From: JAYODW01 sp038116745
GTDB taxonomy: Bacteria > Pseudomonadota > Gammaproteobacteria > Ga0077536
NCBI GenBank assembly: GCA_038116745.1
Contig: JAYODW010000022.1
Span: 15,744 to 79,743 of the forward strand
Length of the DNA: 64,000 nt
Reading direction: 5' to 3'
A model generated the notes under the pieces. It made no database searches. It was given only the letters and a program-made list of their open reading frames with translations, and was not told the origin of the DNA. Below, piece after piece: positions 24,445-39,400 of the stretch (positions are counted from its first letter, which is position 1; every line of letters starts with the position of its first letter). Both the position numbers and the translations under genes were made by a program.

Positions 24445-27400
24445 ATGCCACCGGTCTTCGCTCGACTGCTGCAATCCCGACGCGATCGTCTGCGCATGCG
24501 CGAGCGGGCGGCGAAGATCCGGGACCTTATCCGCCACCGCCGCCGCGAACGTTTCACCTTCGAGCCCCTAGAACCCCGCCTATTACTTTCCGCCGACCTG
24601 CCGCTGCTGCCAACTGCGGCAGCAACCTCCATCGAAATCGACGCACTACCGAGTATCGAGCTGCATCTCGACGCGGACTACGCGACCTCGTTTGAGCTGG
24701 GCACGTCGAGCAGCGGCGCTCTCCCTGACTCGCCGGATGCCGCCCCGCCCGCCAAGCCTACTGACTATCAGAGTGCTGCGGTCGCCGTAGACGAGGACGC
24801 CGTGGACCTTGGCGACGACCCAAGCCGGGATGCTGCTGCCAGCGGTCAAGGAGACGCCGATACGGACGCCAGCAGCGCGCCCGCGTCGGAAGAGGAGATC
24901 GAGGCCGCGCGCCTGGCCGCACAGGGCGCCCTGCTCGTCCAGCACGCCGCAGGCGACCAGCTCATCGTTATCGACCGCTCCGTCGTCGGCTGGGAAGACC
25001 TGGCCGCTCAGATGCTCGGGCAGGATGTTGCAGGAAGTCTCGAGGAGACGGTTCTGGAACATAGCGGCGCCCGGGTCGCAGTGGGCACCGCTGAGGTTGC
25101 GCCGACTGGTGATGGGGCCGACAGCGAGCCCGCTCTTCAGGACGCGTTAGCAGACCCTTCCTCAGCCATCGCCACCAGCACGGCAGCGCAGCAGCCCGGC
25201 CCCGTCACCGTGGTCGTGCTCGACAGCGAAGTCGATGGCATAGAACAGATCGAAGAGATCCTGGCCGAGTATCAGGGCCTTTCGGCGGTGCACATACTCT
25301 CCCATGGTGCAGTCGGTTTTATCCGTCTCGGTAGCTCCACACTCAACGCCCAGAGGCTGGAGGAAGAACGCGCGCGCATCGAGGGCTGGGGTAAAGCGCT
25401 CAGTCCGAATGGGGACCTCCTGCTCTATGGCTGCGATGTGGCTGCAGGCTCGGCCGGCGTCAGTTTTGTTGAGCGTCTCGGGGAATACACCGGCGCTGAC
25501 GTGGCCGCTTCGACGGACGCAACTGGAGCCGAGACGCTGGGCGGCGACTGGGCGCTGGAGTACAGCACGGGGGTCATCGAGACGCCGTCCCTGAAACTTG
25601 ACTACGAGGGGCTGTTTCTCGACTACAAACTCGAAGGTTCACAAGAAGCGGATATTTTCATTATCGCGAGCGCGGCTGCTGCTTTAAAAAGTGGAGAGCG
25701 CTACACCGACTTGGCATCGAGCGACACTCTGCGGCTCGAGGGAAAAGAAGGGAACGATATCTTTTACTTCAACTCGCTCTGGAATCCGAATTCCGTCACT
25801 GTAGACGGGGGCACAGGTGCAAACGCACTTAATTTCGGCAAACTGACGTCAGACATCACTATCAAATCCAGCCAGGAAGGTAAGGTCGAAAGCGTCAAAG
25901 CGCAGGGAAAAACGCTGACCGTCAAAAACGCCGACATAATCAAAGGCAGCAACGGGAGTACCACTCTCGACTACAGCAAATATGCCGGCGGTGGCCTCCA
26001 ATTTACTATCTCGCTTACGGACGCGACCGAAAAGAAAGCGTACGAGGCAGAAATCAAGGTTACCGTCAGGAAACTTACCGTCGACGGGCCCGGCGACACC
26101 TTGGTCACCGCGTACGACGTAAACAACATCGTCGGCTCCAAGGCTGATGACTACTTTGTGTTCTCGCAGGGCACGTCCGTCGCCGACGTAAAGGGACTTA
26201 TCGACGGAAGAGAAGGTCGCAACGAGCTTGACGTCTCGCTCACTTCCAAGCGCCTGTTTGTCGCTCTGAAAGACGATTCCACGCTGGTTCCGGTGCCTCA
26301 GACTGCCACTATCATTGGAACATCGCTATCCGTTATCAATATCCAGAGTATCCGCGCACCCGAAAATCCCAAGAATCTACTGAATGCCAGCGTCCCGAAC
26401 GAAATCCGCGGAAACGCGTCAGAGAACACGCTGATCGGAGGAAACCGTACTGACGACCTCAGTGGCGGGGTTGGCTCTGACACACTGCAGGGCAACAAAG
26501 GGAAAGACTTCCTTTCGGGCGGCCCTGGCAAGGACATCCTCGAGGGCGGAGAGGGGGACGACAACTACAAATTCTCACTGGAGGATTTCAAGAGCGGACA
26601 GCAGCTAGAGATAGCCGAAAATCGCGACTTTATCCGGGAAACGTTAGGGACAGCAGGCGGCACAGATACACTGGACTTTACCGCACTAGACCCGGGCGCC
26701 AATCTTAAGCTGAGCGTTGTTCTCAGTACGGTCCGCGACAATAGCCAAGATTCAGCAGCCGTCAGCGTTTATCTCAATAGCCAAGGGTCAGCGGATCTTT
26801 CCACCAGTCTTTTCGCTTCGGATGAAACAGGAGACGCTCCCGGACCAGTCAAAAACATCGAGGAGCTGCGCGTTAAGTCAGGCACCTACAATCTGACGCT
26901 TGTTGAGACTTGGAGCTGGCTGAATCCTTTTGTAATCGACACCGCCGATCAGGGTTCTTCAAAAATCAATGCAGATTTCTCCGGAGTAAGCGCAGACACA
27001 GATCTGAAATTCGTCATTGGGAAAGAAGGTAAGGTCACGGTCTACCGCGCCAAGCCCAATGGCTTTGGCTACTTTGAAATCGACAACACGTCGAAGTTTC
27101 GTCCCATCACGCTGTCGCACGTGCATAACTTGACCGGCGGCCCTGGCAACAATGTCTTCGAGTTCGAAGACGGCGGCACAATCTCCGGAGACCTGACACT
27201 TGGTTCCGCTGAGCAAGCAGCATCGAAGCGCAACTACCTTATCTACCGCGGGAACGACACGTTTCTGAACCTTGGCTCGACTAAAGTCGAGGCCACGCAA
27301 GCAAGAAAAGAGACACTCCAGATAAATGCGCAGAACGCAGGGGTGCTACCAACGCAGGAGCGCTGGCTGTACGAGCTTCCCAAAGGGGCGTCCCGCCTCT

Positions 27401-30400
27401 CCACACTGCCAATTCCGGACGCGGCCACGCTCAGCGACAAGTTCTTCACAGGAGACAGCTTCGTCCCGATATCCATCGATAGTCAGGACAGAACATTCGA
27501 CACCACGACGTCGGAGCAGCGGCTGTACGGCAAGCTGAAGTCGTCCATAGCCCCTTGGGCTTCATTTACGCTGGATTTGGTTCTTGCCAATCAACGGCCC
27601 GAGCTTCTCCGCGAGCTACAGGGGGATAATCCGGCTGCTTCCTCCGCCGACCTCACGACCGCACTTCTGGTCCAGTATTCAGACTACGGACCCATACCTT
27701 CTGATTACAGAAACGTTAAATATTCGCTTCCAGACGTGTGGGCCTATCACGCGCTCCAGATGAAGCCAGTTCCCAACAAAGCAAACCAATGGAACATCAG
27801 CGCCAGTGGAGCCAGCGCCCCAGAGTTCATTTATTTTTCTGACACTGCTGCATACAAAACAGACAGCCAAAATCCAGGCTTGTTTAAAGACAACTTGGCG
27901 AAAGCGCTTGGAATTAATTCGGCTGACCTGACGGTTACCGCCTTTGGGAACCAAACCTGGGTCGTCGAATTTTCAGGAGAAAAGGCTCAGGACTACTCCA
28001 AAAAACTTCTCAACCTGAAACCAGCGGCGCTCTACAAAGTAGTCGCAAAGAAGGCCGAGCTACCGAAGGGGAACGGACCAGGCGCGCCGCGCGTGCTGGC
28101 TGGTGCTAATCCAGAGGCGACACCGACAGGTAAGGACGAAACCTACGAGCTCGTTCTGCCAGACCCGGACACAGGTTTCACTCTCAAATTCGATTTCGCA
28201 GACAATTTCGGGAAAGTACACACTGTTGAGGCTGTGGTACCCAGTGCGGCGTCTCCGTACAAGTTGCAGTCCATAGTTCAGACGGCCGTGACCTCGGTCC
28301 TGGACCAATACGAGGCTGAGATAAAAAAGAACACGAAGAACAGCCTTAATTCGATTGTCCTCAGAACACTGGCCGATATTGAAGAAAAATCCATCCGGGA
28401 CGTAGCCAACGTGCTTGACGCCGATCCAGCCATACTGGTCAGCGGTGCAGGTACTGAGAGGCTGCCCTGGGCAATGACCTTCGGCAACCTCGGAGAGATC
28501 TCAGGGCTCTCTCTCGAGATTGACGTGCCTAATAAAACGGAAATACCCGCGCAAAAGGGCTCCGGAGTCGAAGGTAACATCAAAACTACGCACGCGGTGA
28601 CCAGTGTTTTCGCGAACAAAAAAGCGAGGATTCACGGAGTTCCGGGGAACAATCAGACGATCGTCGACACAGCTGACGCCAAGGTTTCCGCAAAGCTTCA
28701 AAACGGACAACTGTCGATCACGAGCCCTAAACCGCTCGACATCCACGAAGGCCAGTATTTTAAGTTCGGAGCTCCACAAAGTCCGTTCAAGGAACTCGTT
28801 GACTCTGAAATCTACCAGGTGGGCTCCGTATCCCACCGACAAAATCTCACACCGGATTCCGACGGCGACTACGAGACAACTCTGGAAATTCTGGACGCAA
28901 ACGGTCTCAAGACGGCACTCAACCTGGTTCCCGGGACCGCTCTCGAGTTCAAGCTGCTTTCGGTGCCCCAGATCGTGGGAGGGTTTGGAACGGACAGGTT
29001 GATAGCAAAGTCTGAAGTCAACCCTGACTCCTACTTCGGGTTTGTCATGGACGGCGGCCCGGAAGCCGATCTGATTATTGGCGGACCGGGAAGCGACCTC
29101 CTACTGGGAAGCACGAGTAACGACATCCTGTTCGGCGATCCGAGCGCGGGAGAAGGCGGGGGGGACGTTCTCAAAGGTGGGCCCGATAGCGATTACCTCG
29201 CTGGACTCGGCGGCAACGACTATCTGTTTGGCGAGGGTGCCGCCGATTTTCTTGCGGGGGGCGAGGGCTCTGATCAGTTAATAGGCGGCGCCGGCGACGA
29301 CACCTTCATTCTTGCGTCTGTGGGCAATGGTCAAACGGACGATTTCGATGTTCTCGACGGCGGTGGCGGCGAGGACAACTATATCCTCGGTGGAAACTGG
29401 GGCGTCGTCGCCGTTGAAGAATCTGGCAGTGGCTACAGCACCATCGATCTGACGCCGCAAAGCGGCAGCTATGTACACATTTTGAGTGACTTCACGCTGT
29501 TCTCTACCGCTGGCTGGCTGAACAACGAAACTACTCGAAGCACACTTTTCACGCCCGCGACGCCAGCAGAGGGAAACACGACCGTCGCAACGTTCGAGCA
29601 GGTTGCGACCTTCAGCACTGCATTGAACTCGCTCGGTCAACCAACACCTATCCAGGATGGATTAGCCAAGGCTTCCCCGGGCGTAATGCGGACTGATTGG
29701 GGGTTTGGATTTGCCCAATCAGCAGAAGGCGAGAAAAAAAGCACCTTTAATCGCACTCCGAACCCTGACGCTGTGCTGACCGCCCTCGGCAAGCCTCAGT
29801 TCGTCGATAACAAAATTCAGACGCTGAGATTCAAACTGCTGTTGAATCGAGGCAGCACGGATTTCGTATTGAACGTAGTTCTCCCTAACGCGGATTTGTC
29901 TTTCGACGATGGTCTGCTGCAGAAATACCTAGAGCGGGCGCTGATCGAAGCTGCAAAAGGGGCCGGAATACCCGGTTTACAACAGCCCTACAGTCTCGCC
30001 AGGCACAGCAGCCTGACTACACTACTTAAACAAGAATTGGGTCTCAGCGTCAGCGTCAACAATGACGGCAAGCTGGTGATTACGCTGACCGCCGACCAAA
30101 CCAAAGACAGCGACGGTCAACTCAAGACGGCACGGATAGATCTCGTGGTAGACGGGCACAATACCGTCTCAGCCACACGAAGCAACCTCTCACGAATCGG
30201 TGAAATCAAACTGGGCGATGGCGCCCAGTACTTTGTCATCGGCAACGACTACTGGGAGCCGTCTGGGATATCCAGTTACTTCAGCGTCGCGAATATCGCG
30301 CAGGGCACTCCTTTGGGCGGCTTCCTTGACGACTTTGAGCGGACAAGCCCGTCGCTCAAAGTAGATACGCACGACGCGGTCGAAGATGGAAATCCGCTCG

Positions 30401-33400
30401 TTCTTGACTTCAGGGCGGTGAACTACGAGCTCTATTTCGAATTCTCTCCGATAAAAGAGAGTCTGCTTTCTAATGCGGACGGCAAAGTCAAGTTGACCGT
30501 GTGGGTCGTCAACGACGGGGAAGTGCCGGTAGCGGGACTAGGCACCACCTACTACAACCGCAGACTCGTGTTCTCAGAGGTAGACGCAAATACGGTTATC
30601 TATGGCGGGAACTTTAAGAATACGTTCAATTTCAAGGCGAACAACATTGGGAGTCCGACCTATGAAGGCCAGCTCATCGGAGGTGGGGCTGGTGGCCTGG
30701 GTGGGATGTTTCAGCTACCCGGGCGTTTTTTCCCGGACAAACTTTTCAACACCGCCGACTTCGCGATTAACGCCATCACCAGCTTCGATGCCAAAAGCCT
30801 CGCTGAGGCCTACACACTGGTTGCCAACGATTTGAGTTACGAGCCAAGTCTGCTCAGAACGGTTGTCCCGTTAAACGTCAACTACGTCAACATGGAAAAG
30901 CTGGCGAACCCGGGACCGGCCAGTACAAAAGAAAACCTGTTCCAACTGCTCTCCGGCAACGTAGTCGGCCCGGCAATAGATTTTGCCCACGGAAAGCTAC
31001 TGTCCTTGTTCGGCGGCGCCGGCACCAGCGGCACCTCAGGACTAGGGGGGGACGCCAGCGGTTTCAGCGACGCGAATCTCGGAAGCATCACTGTGCGCAG
31101 CGGTATAAACCTTGTGCGGGGGAACGATTACCATCCACTGAAGGACCAGAAATCCACCAATCCGACCGCACTGCTGACCAGCGGCGCAGACACCATTTCG
31201 ATTGGAGATCGGGCGCGGGATCTCATCGCCCCCGGGGTCCACGTTCTGGCTGGTGGCTCCGGCGGTGACACCTACGAATTCAACGTCCCTTATTGGAACT
31301 TCGCGCTTGTCTTGGACAACGTCGATACTCTCGAGCTCGATTTCGCTACCGACACATTGGACGCAATCGCGGGTTCAATTCTTCCCTCGGACACGATGGA
31401 CTTCTCTGCAATTAAATCCGATATGGATTTTGCGGTTCTGAGGTTTGATGCTGAATCGGAATTCGCAGAGAAGCTGTACGAAACTATCAAGAACACGCCT
31501 TTGAGCGCTCTACCGATTCCGGATTTCGGTACTGGTATCAGCATCGTACTGGCATCAACGAGCGCTGCAGAAGAGGTAGAAAACTCGTTTGGAGAACTCC
31601 TGGACAATTCAGGCTCTGTTTTCCGCGGTTTTTTTGACAACAAGAATGCAGGGTCGAGGGACATCCTGAACGCAGACGGGACCCTGAACTGGGAAAACCT
31701 GTGGATCCGCGCCGCAACAGGAGGGATCGCGATCGGGATTGGAATCGAGAATATTGTTGGGAGTAAGGGCGCCAATACGTTTTATTTTATCGATGGCGGC
31801 GAATTGTCGGGCAGCGTCCAGCCTGGGCACGGGGGCAGCATGAAGCTCGACTACTCGTACTTTAACGACAGCCCGGTCGAAGTAGATCTTGGCGCAGGCC
31901 AGGACGAAGACGTCATTCCGTCGTTCGAGAACTTCCTGGAAATATTTCCGGAAGATGATGAAGGTAAAGACGCGAAGACGCAGTTGTTGGACTGGGGGAT
32001 TGGAGAAATCGTCTTCGAAACGATGAAAACATTTTTTCCGGGAGTGACCTGGCAATTTGGGTCTGCCACAGGACTTGGCAACGGAAACTATGGCATTGGC
32101 GTTGGCGGAGATGTGCAGGGTAGCGCAGGCCCCGACCTTCTAACGGGCAATCTAAGTGGAAACAAGCTTTTCGGCGGAGCCGGACACGATCAACTAAACG
32201 GCGGCGTCGGTAGTGATCTCCTTTTCGGAGAAGAGGATAACGATTTTCTGGACGGCGGCAGTGATAACGACCTGCTTTACGACACAGCCGGGCTGAACGT
32301 TCTCCTCGGTGGAGAAGGAAACGACACCATCGCGGGCAGTGGCGGAACGAGTTGGATCGATGGCGGCGGAGGCGAAGATGATGAGCTGAGACCGCTTGGC
32401 ACCAGTGGCAGCCTGTACGTTCTTGCTGCAGCTGGCTTCGGGCTGCGCAGCGTGGACCCGACTAAGGCAACGCTCTCGGAGGCCAGCATCCCCACGCTGC
32501 CGACTGCACTGGAACTACGCAGCAGCGACCTCACCCCGACGCGGTTCTCTCAGACCATCAGCGCTGAGCAGGGCACCAGCTTCGAGCTGCAATTAGGGCT
32601 CTTCGATGCGGTAAAGGGAAAGTACCTGGCGACGGATTCCATCACCGTCACTAATGATCCGGAAGCGGACGCTCAGACCATCAAGAGCGCACTGGAAAAA
32701 ACCTTCGAGGGGATCCTGAAACCTGACATAACCGTCACGAAGCAGAGCGAGGATGGCAGCAGCACCACCTCTAAATGGGCTGTCGACTACGCTTTCAATA
32801 CCGAGGGACTTCAATTTCTCGTTGGTGACAAAGTCGAGAAGATCTCCCTAAAAGCGACAAACCCTGTGAGCGAAACCTGGCCCGACCTTACGGGCGATGT
32901 CCCCGCAGACGTCATGGCGGCTTCTCTTCCTCAGTCAGGCGTCTTCTTTCTTGATGACGATACCAAACAGTACATAGAGATTGACCCGACTGAACTGAAG
33001 CCCCTGACGGGACAGGAGGTCGTCACACGCTACGACCTGTACCTGGACGGGAAGGACGTGGTTGACTTTGGAAAAGGTTATGGCGCAGACAACATTGTCC
33101 TGGGGCAGTTTGAGGAATCTACCCGAACCCAGACGTTGACCTACAAAAACTCAGAAGGACAACCCATCCTGGTTTTGAATGTTGTCGGTCTCGAAAAACA
33201 GGTCACCAGAACCGACCTCGTCTTCAACCAGGATGTGCCTCCGCTTCTGGCCGCGGCTCAGACGGTAGGCACAGGTACACCCACACCCCTGACTCAGGAT
33301 GTGCTCAATTCCTTCGTTGAAGCAGCGAAAACATTCTGGATCGATAGCACGCCACACCAGAACGCTAAAGCCGCTTACGCAGAGCGACTCGCGGAATTCA

Positions 33401-36400
33401 GCTTCATCGTTGCTGACCTTGAGGACACCCGCCTGGCGTTCACTTCGGGGAACATTGTGGTCATCGATGCAACCGCCGCAGGCTACGGATGGTACGTTGA
33501 CGTTGACACCACAACAGCGACCGAGTTTGCTCCACAGACCCCTGAAGTCGCCAACCATTACGACCTATGGTCCGCAATTAACCATGAGTTACTGCACGCA
33601 CTCGGATCGCCCCACTCTGATGAGACCGGCGCCCTCATGGCTGACACCCTCGCGCCAGGAACGCGGCCTCACTTCCCCGGAGGACCATCGGTTCCGCTGG
33701 ACGAAGCCTGGAATGGCGCTCTGCATCGCGCGCTGTCTGACGAGGCCGCTTTCAGGGAAGGACTCACAGAATTCGTGGCGTGGGCAAGCGGAATCGCGGA
33801 CGACGTGCGTAACTTTCTGGACGGGCCTGCGCCGTTACCGTTTATAGATGTCGATCTCGACGCGGTGCTCGATACCGCCGCAGACAAGGTACAAAGCCGA
33901 ATCGAAGAGGAGATCCGCGACGGGCTTCTCGCTCTTTTTGACCAGAAAAGTGAGGTCTCCGCCCAGGATTTTCTCGCCTATGCCGCGAGCCGGGATGGCC
34001 TGGATATAAGAAACGCTGGCAACCTGAAGACCTTCCAAGTCGATCTGGAAATCGACAAAGTCGAGACCGACCTCACATTGAATCTCGACTTTCTAAAAAG
34101 GCTCGGGATTGATCTCACCAGCTTCGTCGATATCGAACAATCTGAGCCACTGCATCTTGAGGCAGGGTTCGACCTGCGTTTCGAATTCGGACTTGATGAC
34201 GACAACCACTTTTACATTGAAGACCCGTCGCTGGTGGCGCGCGTCACTGCAGAACACCGGGATCCACTTGATGTATCCATCGCCATCGGCCCAGCGGCCG
34301 TCGGCATCGAGCAAGGGACTATCTTCGTTGAAATGGGGGTTTTGCTACCTGCTTCGGGCCGCGCCACGCTGCAACCTGATGGCACGCTTGACACCAGTGG
34401 GCTGAGCCTCGCCGCGCCGCGTTTCGACCCGCAAAGCAGCTGGGAGATTGACCTGCCCTTTGCCTTTCAAGGCGCTTTGTCCGACGCTCTCGGCGATATT
34501 GGCCGACTGTTTGGCGAATTCAATCGGTCTGCCTCGCAGATCCCCAACATCGAAGACTTGTCTCTGGGGACTTTCCTGGCAGGCATCCCCTCGAACCTCA
34601 CTTTTGAGGGCGACGGATTGTCCAACCTGAGTTTGATCGACGTGTCTCTGGATCAGGCGCTCGAGGGCATTAAAAGCGCCCTGAAATCGGCAATCGCCCC
34701 GGGAGGAGCCGCTTACTCGAAGATTCCGTTCGTCAATAAAAGCGCTATAGAGCTGCTTGGTGAGGACTCCGGAGATCTGGTTCAGGGGATCATTGACGCC
34801 ATTGACACAGTTCAGAAGAACCTGTCGGACATCAACGCTCTGGAGCTTGATCTCAACAGCGAAATCAACCGGGTCCTCAAGCTCAATCTGGATCTAAACC
34901 AATTCAGCGCTGTCCAGAGACTGAACCTCCAAGACGTCTCTTCAGGTCAGTTTCGACTTCAATTCGGTGAGGGAGTCGAGGCGAAAACCGATCTGATCGA
35001 CTTCGACAGCGATATAGAGGCCCTGGCCGCAACCATCGAGGAACGTTTGGCAGCAGTCACTGGTGACTTTGGTGTAATGGTGCGCCCTGATGAGAACGCG
35101 ACCGGCCAACTCCGGTTAATCTTTTCCGCACCCGGCACAGCAAACGTCCCTGCGGTTGCTGTCGTGGATAGCACGCTGACTGGCGGCGGCGTTGATGTCG
35201 GAGTCACCATCGAACCCGTCGAGCTATTCGATCTGAAATCTACCTATCGCACTCTAACGTCAATTTCGAGCGCGCTGAACGGTCAGACCTCGAACGACGA
35301 AATAGCCGTAGCAATGGCGAGGACATCCTACAGTTCCTTGTTTAACTCTCTGCAGACTGACCGGAACATCTCGGCAGCGCACGAGCAACTTCGTCTTCTG
35401 GGTTTGGATTACAGCGCTACAGATAGAGAGATTGTGACTGCGCTCGCTCAGTCTGATGCAAACCAGGAATTCAATGCTGCCCTCGCCGACCGCCAGACCG
35501 TAGCCGCCCAAGGGGAGGCTTTCACCAGTGCGGTTCTCCTGCTCAGGTCTATCAACCTCGGCCCTGATTCCACGCCTGAGGACATCGCCCAGTTCTACGA
35601 CACTAGCGAGATGGAATCGGCCGCGAACTCAGCCCGAGATAGCTTTCTTAGTCCGGAATCTACCGCCACCGAGCGTCAGATTGCACAGATTGAACTGAGC
35701 GCTCTCGGGATCCGAGCGGGTACGAATTCAACCGAGACAAGCCTCAACACTGCCATTAGTGAACTTGTTGACGTTGCGCAAAAGATTGAAGACGCGGAAA
35801 ACGCATTGGCTTTACTCCACGCTGCGAGCGCGGAAGCCCGCGAGGCGGTTGAACGCCTGCTCGCCCTTGGTGCCGATAGCTCATCCAGCGATGCGGACAT
35901 TGCATTCGCCCTAGTCTCGCCTGAGAGGTTCACCCGAATCGTTGACCTGCGTGATCTCACCAGTAATTACCTCACCGGTTCCATCAAAGCAGGGCTCGAA
36001 AGCCTTGACGAGGTTTCTGAGGCACGTGTCACTGCCGGCACCGGCACAGCCGCAGGTCCCTGGACGGTCCGTTACACCCTCGCGGCAGGCGCTACCGGCA
36101 AGCTCGAATCGAGCTGGAACAACGTCGTATTCGTTGGTGACGTCGTTGACCTTGGCGACAACGCGTTCGAGCAACAGCTATATCTCAGCGACAGCTTCGA
36201 CGTCACGTTCGGCGCAACGGGCTTCTCGATCGGCAACCAGACGGGTGCCGAAGCTTTGGCCGCCGAGCTCACGCTCCGGCCCGACATCGCCGTGTCCACG
36301 GTCTCATCGGGCCAGGGCACCGCAACGAATCCCTGGCGTATCGAGTACACCACAGAAACTGGCACCCTTGCGCCAGACGCCTTCCTGGACAGCAACAACA

Positions 36401-39400
36401 CCAACGTCTCGCTCAGCGACCGGGCAGTCCTGCACAGCACCTATGCGCAGACCCTTGAGCTGGCGCCCGGTTCTTCTGTGGTTTCTCTCGCTTACGGCGA
36501 GCAGCGTCTCCTTGTTTCAGTCCCAGATCGTTACGCGCAAACGCTCTCCGTCGATAGCGGCGCGTTACGGTTCGACATCAGCTGGGGCGACACATCGGCA
36601 ACCATCGACCCCAGCGACGCAGTAAAAGAGCTGCAGGAGTTTCTCTCCCAGCAGCGTCAGGAGATCACGGATGTTGAGGTCATCGAGATGGTGCCCGGCG
36701 AATCCTGGCAGATCTCGTACACCAGAACGCAGGCACCGCTGTCGCACCTGCTCACCGAAGGAGACGACACGGTTCAGATTGGTGATCGCGTCGAAACCAA
36801 CGGCGCCTTTTCCCAGACTGTTTCCTATGATCCCAGTCGGGAATCCTTCGAAGTACGCTGGGGCACCAAGCGCGGAACCATCAATACGGTCGACGCTGCG
36901 AACGAGCTGTTGGCGTTTTTGCAGGCACAGGACGCCGCGATCACCGAGGTCCAGGTTTCAGAGCCGGCCGCCGGCGAGCTCTCCATCAGCTACCAGGATA
37001 CGCTCGGCGCGCTGACCGGCGTCAGCATCCCGCAAAGTGAAACGAAAGCCGCGGCCACGACTGCCGCGGTCCAGGACAAAGGCGCAGCGCTTGGCGCGGC
37101 GATCGCTGAAGCGCTGGGCCAGCTCGGCGCGCTGGACACGGTCGAAGTGACCGGGACCGGTAGTGCCGCCGACCCCTGGCGGGTGGTGTACCGCACCGCG
37201 GCTTTCTCCGGCATCAGCGCCGATGCTACGGGTGAGCCGGAAGGCCTGCGCGCCATTGCAGCTGATATGCAGGTCCGAGCACCGCCGGAGCTGTTGAACA
37301 CAACCTATCTGCAGAGCCTTTCTCTCGCAGATTTTTTTGCGCTCAGCCTCGGCTCCGAAGACACAGAAGTAGGCGTCAGTATCGACCGGGCAGCTATCAA
37401 TGACGCCGCCGACGCCATCACCCGACTCACCGCAATATCCTCCGACCTTTCAGCAAGCTCCACAGACGGCGACCTCGCCAGAGCGCTCATTGATAACGCG
37501 GGCGAGCGCGACACGTACGAAAGCCTCAAAAACGACCGCGACATTCTGCGGCATTACGACCACGTCAAGAATATTGACCTGGAGTACACCGATTCCGTCT
37601 TTGATATCCGCTTCAACCTGGAAAAAGCGTTTGCAGGCGACTACGACCTCAACTTCGATCTTGAAGATTTACCTGGACTTGGAGAATTCCTCACCCAGGG
37701 CGATGTCATCGCCCTCGAGCTGGAGACAGACGGGAAGGTCCACGTTGATGCGGATTTTGATCTCGATCTGAATTTCACCCTCGATCTGAGCAGCCTCGGC
37801 GACCCGTCGATGCTGATCTACGACGACAGCCAGATCACGTTCAACCGCTTCATCGTCGAGACCCTCGAGCCGGTCAACGCACGCGGCGCGCTGCTCGTCG
37901 GCGGGGTCAAGGTGTTGGAGCTGGGGATCACAGGCGCCACCGCAACGGCCGATCTGACGGGCAGCATCTCACTGACCGACGGCGGGGAAGACCAGGCGCA
38001 CCCGATCTCCGCGCTGATTGACGACGCCTCGTTGTGGAATGTTGACCTCATTGGGGATATCGAGGCCGATCTCCCGCTGTACTTCCCAACCGCCACCTAT
38101 CCCATGGGCGGTACCGAAACCGACCGTAACGAAGACGGTATCCCGGATAATGTTCTGCATGTCGATGGCCAGTTCCGCGGCGCCAACGACTACGACCTGA
38201 ATTTCTACGCGCCAGATCTGTTCAGCTTTCAGGATCTATTCGCTGCGCTCAAAGACCCCAAAGTGCTGCTCAAGGGCCTGACCGGATTTTTTGACGGCAT
38301 TAACGACATTGCAGAGGGCCTTTCAGAAGCCGATGTGCCGCTGATTGGCAGCGAGCCGTTCGAAGACCTGCAGGAGAAGATCCGGGATATCGAGCGCTTC
38401 GTCATGGGCGTGCGCAACGACACGCCCTTTGTTGTCGACGAGGCGCGAATCAACGACGTCACCTACGCGGACGGTGCCCTTGGCGGCTGGTTGCAGAAAC
38501 AAATCGAGAACGGCGTAGACGACATTTTCAAAGAAGTTCTGGAGGAGATCCGCAAGGCGCTGTACGAAGGACTTAAAGACTTCGACAGCGATCTGTTCCG
38601 CTTTGTGGTGCCGGTGTTTGATACGGATGGTCAGCCGAAGTTTGATGCGGCCGGCAACATTCTGACCAAGGTTCCAAAAGACGCAAAGGACGTCCAGCTG
38701 GTACTGAACGGCTCTACCCTCACGTTCAACGTGATGTTCGAGGGGATCCTGGTCGGCGAGAAACTGACCGCTGCGCGAACCCTGGAAGAAGACCGCTACC
38801 TGGCCGACGGCACGCTGCTCGCGGCCGGAACAACCGTGCCCGAGGGTACGATTCTGCCCGGTCTGCTGCCCATCGATTTCAACGCAGGCATCCCGGGTTT
38901 TAACCTTGAGGTCGATGCCGATCTCAACGCCCAGATCAGCTATCTCATGGGGATCGGCCTTGGGGTATCACCCCAGGACTTCGTTTTCCTCGACACCAGC
39001 GGCATCAACGCCGCCGGCGAGGAGATCAGCGTCACCGTCGATGCCAGCCTGACTCCGGGCTCTACCGCGAAGGGCGTGCTCGGGTTCCTCACCGTAGACC
39101 TGGAGGACGTCAATCCTGGGGGCAGCGGCATCCACGGCCATCTCGGCTTCGATATAGCCGATATCGGCAACCCGGATGGCCGTCTGAAGCTGGGAGAAAG
39201 CCTCGATATCCGGCTTGCCGCCGATGCGATTGTCGATGCCGACATCCTGGTCAAAGTTGCCGCTTCACTGGGTGACCTGCCCTTACCGAGCGTGTCGACC
39301 ACGGTTCTTTACGACCACATCCTGAGCGGCTCGGTATCGCTCAAGGGCGGCGCAGATTTCGTCATCGGCTCACCGACTATTGTGCTGCAGGACGTGTCGC

